A DNA stretch of 8,058 nucleotides, from positions 1 to 8,058 of the forward strand of contig SFFC01000151.1 in the NCBI GenBank assembly GCA_004556985.1, in the 5' to 3' direction. Below, piece by piece: positions 6,093 to 8,058 of this stretch. How positions within the stretch are numbered: the stretch's first letter is position 1; the number at the start of each line of letters is the position of its first letter. The notes under the pieces are model-generated. The model saw only the letters and a list, made by a program, of their open reading frames with translations, was not told where the DNA came from and ran no database searches. Both the position numbers and the translations under genes were made by a program. This DNA is from Clostridiales bacterium (GTDB lineage Bacteria; Bacillota; Clostridia; Christensenellales; Aristaeellaceae).

Positions 6093-6422
6093 ATGCAGAC
6101 GTTTGTCAGAGGCGAAGAGCCGCAGTGGATTGAGCTGGGCGGCGGCCAGCGCCGCAAAATCCGCGCCTACAACGGCGAAATGATGCTCGTGGAGGTCGGC
6201 TTTGACGCCGGCTCCGTCGGCGCGGATCACAGCCATCCGCACACGCAGATTTCCTACGTGCTCGAGGGCGAATTCACCTATCACATCGAGGGCAAGGCCC
6301 GCACGATGAAGAAGGGCGATTCCATCGTCGTGGACGGCGGCAGGGTGCATGGCTGCACCTGCCTGAGCGCCGGCACGCTGCTGGATATCTTCGCCCCGAT
6401 GCGCGAGGACTTTGTGAAATAA
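6093..6422 (+). CDS. kdgF: KdgF-type cupin, unsaturated uronate processing
   Basis: This 109-residue single-domain cupin is expected in the cytoplasm. KdgF proteins speed the opening of 4,5-unsaturated galacturonate, released by pectate lyases and unsaturated-oligouronide hydrolases, to the linear keto form that leads to KDG. The likely metal ligands are His46, His48 and Gln52 in the first cupin motif (HSHPHTQISYVLEG, 46-59) and His86 in the second (GDSIVVDGGRVHG, 75-87). The KdgF-like C-terminal signature LLDIFAPMREDF (96-107) is present, and its Asp98, Phe100 and Arg104 match the region implicated in catalysis. Size fits the family (about 110). GGAGG lies nine bases before the ATG and 26 bp separate it from uxaC, so it is the last clear gene of the uxaBAC operon. 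A generic cupin is the alternative, but context and motifs favour KdgF. Confidence 0.85.
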   Translation: MQTFVRGEEPQWIELGGGQRRKIRAYNGEMMLVEVGFDAGSVGADHSHPHTQISYVLEGEFTYHIEGKARTMKKGDSIVVDGGRVHGCTCLSAGTLLDIFAPMREDFVK

Positions 6423-6739
6423 CGCAGAGCTTTCGTGTGAGAGGCGCGAAGCGAAGAAGGGGTTTGGGGATGAAATCCCCAAGCGGATTTGGAATCGAAA
6501 TCTGCCGCCCGCTGTGCGGGAAGCAGGCAGACGGAGATTGGAAACCGCAAGGAGCGCCTGTGGCGCGACTATACGGGTTTCCCGGATCGGCAGCCCAAAA
6601 TCTCCCCGCGATGATGAAGAAACAGTTTTCTCCAAGGCGTGTTCGTCGCTGTCGCCGTAGGCGGTTTACAGCGACGAAGCGGCAAAGTGGCTGCTTCTTC
6701 ATGAATGGATACAGGTTTAAATTTAAGGAGGTCATACCC
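6423..6739 (+). other. 317-bp intergenic stretch filled with small hairpins
   Basis: No gene is supported: the plus-strand reading frame here is only an upstream extension of eda with Arg-rich low-credibility sequence, and no strong promoter is seen. It holds four small palindromes, all with three-base loops: 8-bp stem 6464-6471/6475-6482, 5-bp stem 6508-6512/6516-6520 (nested in a 6-bp stem 6501-6506/6526-6531), 5-bp stem 6554-6558/6562-6566, and 4-bp stem 6574-6577/6581-6584. The large nested repeat listed separately follows. None is followed by a T run, so read-through from kdgF into eda is possible. Confidence 0.6.
6614..6702. repeat. Large nested inverted repeat upstream of eda
   Basis: Outer arms 6614-6625 and 6691-6702 pair at eleven of twelve positions. 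Inside them 6642-6652 (TTCGTCGCTGT) and 6668-6678 form an 11-bp perfect stem, and inside that CGCC (6653-6656) pairs with GGCG (6660-6663) around the triloop GTA. The 89-bp structure ends 22 bp before the eda ribosome binding site. It may be a small dispersed palindromic element or an mRNA processing structure of the operon. No target duplication was identified. Confidence 0.55.
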
Positions 6740-7696
6740 ATGGACGTTATGCAGCAACTCTCCCTGATCGGCATCGTGCCGGTTATTGCCATCAACGATG
6801 CGAACGACGCCGTGCCGCTGGCCAAGGCCCTGATTGAGGGCGGCCTGCCCTGCGCAGAGGTGACGTTCCGCACCGCCGCAGCGGCGGACGCCATCAAGAA
6901 CATGACCGAAGCCTTCCCGGATATGGTCGTGGGCGCCGGCACCGTGCTCACCTGCGAGCAGGTCGACCGCGCTGTGGCTGCGGGCGCGAAGTTCATCGTC
7001 TCCCCGGGCCTCAACCCGACCACCGTCAAGCACTGCCAGGAGATCGGCATCCCGGTCTGCCCGGGCACCGCGAACCCGAGCGATATCGAGGTTGCGCTCT
7101 CCCTGGGCCTGAAGACCGTCAAGTTCTTCCCGGCTGAGGCGGCCGGCGGCCTCAAGTACATCAAGTCCATCGCGGCGCCGTATGTCGACATGAAGTTCAT
7201 GCCCACCGGCGGCGTCAACGAGAGCAACCTGCTCGACTACCTCTCCTTCAAGAAGATCATCTGCTGCGGCGGCAGCTGGATGGTGCCGGGCGACGCCGTC
7301 AAGGCGAAGGATTGGGACCGCATCCGCGCGCTGACCGCCTCCGCCGTGCAGCACATGCTGGGCCTGGAGATCGCGCACGTGGGCATCAACAGCGCCGACG
7401 AGGCCGAGGCGATGGAGACCGCGACCAAGCTGTGCAAGCTGCTGGGCTGGACGATGAAGGTCGGCAACAGCTCCATCTTCGCCGGCACGGGCATCGAGGT
7501 CATGAAGACCCCGTTCCGCGGCGCGAAGGGCCACATCGGCATCAAGACCAACTTCATCGAGCGCGCCAAGGCGTATCTGGAGATGCAGGGCTTTGAGTTT
7601 GATCCCGCGAGCGCCAACGTCAAGGATGGCCAGCTCAAGGCGATCTACCTCAAGGACGAGATCGCGGGCTTCGCGATTCATCTCGTGCAGAAGTAA
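6740..7696 (+). CDS. eda: KDPG/KHG aldolase fused to a C-terminal VOC domain
   Basis: Residues 1 to about 206 are a class I aldolase TIM barrel that cleaves 2-keto-3-deoxy-6-phosphogluconate to pyruvate and glyceraldehyde 3-phosphate, the last step of the uronate route. Active-site elements are visible: EVTFRT with Glu40 and Arg44, GAGTVL (65-70), SPGL (88-91), Schiff-base Lys128 in KFFPAE, PTGGV (155-159) and GGSWMVP (177-183). E. coli Eda is 213 residues; this protein has 318. The extra C-terminal part (about 208-318) reads as a vicinal oxygen chelate (glyoxalase-like) fold with two repeats, opening with LEIAHVGIN (209-217) and GHIGIKTN (264-271). Possible metal ligands are His213, Glu253 and His265. 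Similar long aldolases occur in Clostridia, but I know of no established role for the tail. The ATG at 6740 is chosen because homology begins there, preceded by AAGGAGGT seven bases upstream. A strong terminator follows. Confidence 0.93.
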   Translation: MDVMQQLSLIGIVPVIAINDANDAVPLAKALIEGGLPCAEVTFRTAAAADAIKNMTEAFPDMVVGAGTVLTCEQVDRAVAAGAKFIVSPGLNPTTVKHCQEIGIPVCPGTANPSDIEVALSLGLKTVKFFPAEAAGGLKYIKSIAAPYVDMKFMPTGGVNESNLLDYLSFKKIICCGGSWMVPGDAVKAKDWDRIRALTASAVQHMLGLEIAHVGINSADEAEAMETATKLCKLLGWTMKVGNSSIFAGTGIEVMKTPFRGAKGHIGIKTNFIERAKAYLEMQGFEFDPASANVKDGQLKAIYLKDEIAGFAIHLVQK

Positions 7697-7713
7697 ATGG
7701 TATACAACAAAAG

Positions 7714-7741
7714 CGGGAACCGCGCAAGCGGTTCCCGTTTT
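7714..7741 (+). terminator. Intrinsic terminator after eda
   Basis: A 10-bp perfect G/C-rich stem (7714-7723 with 7728-7737) is closed by a GCAA tetraloop and followed by TTTT. It begins 18 bases after the eda stop. Four A residues just before the stem give it partial bidirectional character, so it could also stop leftward transcription from the recombinase-like gene. It marks the end of the uronate operon. Confidence 0.93.
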
Positions 7742-7922
7742 CAATCTATCAAAATTTACTCCGCCATCGTCCTCGAAAGAAGAGCACTGGAAAGCACGGA
7801 GCGGGGCGGATGGGAGCGACGAGGATAAAGGAAAGTAAAAGAGCCGCCCGAGGATTACGGATTTGGGCAAGCATCGGTTTTCCGGCGGCAACGCAAGCGT
7901 TGTATGACGAGACGGAGGAGGA
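7742..7922. other. Non-coding gap between eda terminator and recombinase-like gene
   Basis: No gene is supported in these 181 bases. A short 6-bp inverted repeat with a two-base centre (CAACGC 7889-7894, GCGTTG 7897-7902) is the only notable symmetry. If the recombinase-like gene belongs to an inserted element, one end of that element could lie here. I could not identify an attachment core. Confidence 0.4.
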
Positions 7923-8058
7923 TCATCGGGAAAAGCACATGACCGTCTCAAGGGCTTCGCGGGATTCCAAGGGGTATTCGGTGACCTGACCGCCCTTTGT
8001 TGGTATGGGGAAATTGAAGGTGATATGCTTCAGCCAGTTGCCATCGGGCTGCTTTTCG
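7923..8058 (-). CDS. C-terminal tail of a probable large serine recombinase (partial)
   Basis: This minus-strand open frame enters from the right edge and ends at a TGA (7923-7925), giving 44 visible residues. The visible part reads DGNWLKHITFNFPI followed by GGQVTEYPLESREALETV, ending MCFSR. This tail pattern, an ITFNFPV-like strand, then a T-V-E-T-V-like helix and a short end, is one I associate with C-termini of recombinase-family proteins from Clostridial conjugative and mobilisable elements. The catalytic resolvase domain would lie outside the window, so the assignment rests on the tail only. Codons such as ATA, CCA and ACA appear within a few positions, unlike the strongly C/G-ending neighbours, consistent with transferred DNA. 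It converges on the uronate operon. An unrelated mobile-element protein is the main alternative. Confidence 0.55.
   Translation of the reverse strand, partial: EKQPDGNWLKHITFNFPIPTKGGQVTEYPLESREALETVMCFSR

Noticed and set aside
6484..7866. Shared 9-mer CGGATTTGG at 6484 and 7858 as element ends
   Set aside because: The match does not extend beyond nine bases and no target duplication or terminal repeat accompanies it.
6569..7951. Long minus-strand open frame opposite eda
   Set aside because: It crosses the eda terminator and non-coding gap and has no recognisable domain, so it is a shadow.
1..8058. CRISPR array, insertion sequence or defence system
   Set aside because: No regularly spaced direct repeats, transposase frame or defence-associated domains are seen anywhere in the window; only the recombinase-like tail at the right edge hints at mobile DNA.

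Overview
The window is high-GC DNA from a bacterium, most likely a Clostridia-type Firmicute of the kind found in the gut or rumen. The evidence is strong AGGAGG-type ribosome binding sites, sigma-A-type promoters, C/G-ending codons, and a KDPG aldolase carrying a C-terminal VOC domain. I cannot name the genus. Its main content is a conventional catabolic operon for pectin-derived hexuronates, so the core is not a new system. Several details deviate from the textbook version.

Left part, minus strand (about 1-1460). pfkA (6-phosphofructokinase) has its own good promoter. Just downstream of it, a perfect-consensus promoter (TTGACA, 17 bp, TATAAT) points at a tRNA-Arg(CCU)-like sequence. The 5' half of that tRNA is intact, but the 3' half does not fold as a normal tRNA. 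A 13-bp perfect inverted repeat overlaps this promoter.

Central part, plus strand (about 1513-6422). A second good promoter, overlapped by a dyad, drives uxaB (tagaturonate reductase), uxaA (altronate dehydratase), uxaC (hexuronate isomerase) and kdgF (a cupin acting on unsaturated uronate). uxaA is broken by a frameshifting internal deletion in a conserved region. uxaC is in frame but lacks about 12 residues of a normally conserved block. These may be real decay or an assembly or consensus problem.

The 317 bp between kdgF and the next gene hold no convincing gene but contain a run of small triloop hairpins and a large nested inverted repeat. Then comes a KDPG/KHG aldolase (eda) fused to a VOC (glyoxalase-like) domain, followed by a clear intrinsic terminator.

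Right edge, minus strand (7923-8058). This is the C-terminal tail of a gene that runs off the window and looks like a large serine recombinase. Its codon use differs from its neighbours, which suggests that a mobile element abuts the operon.

Pathway logic: UxaC converts galacturonate to tagaturonate, UxaB reduces it to altronate, UxaA dehydrates it to KDG, an unseen KdgK makes KDPG, and Eda yields pyruvate plus glyceraldehyde 3-phosphate. KdgF feeds unsaturated uronates from pectate lyase products into the KDG branch. The KDG kinase, transporter and regulator are not in the window.
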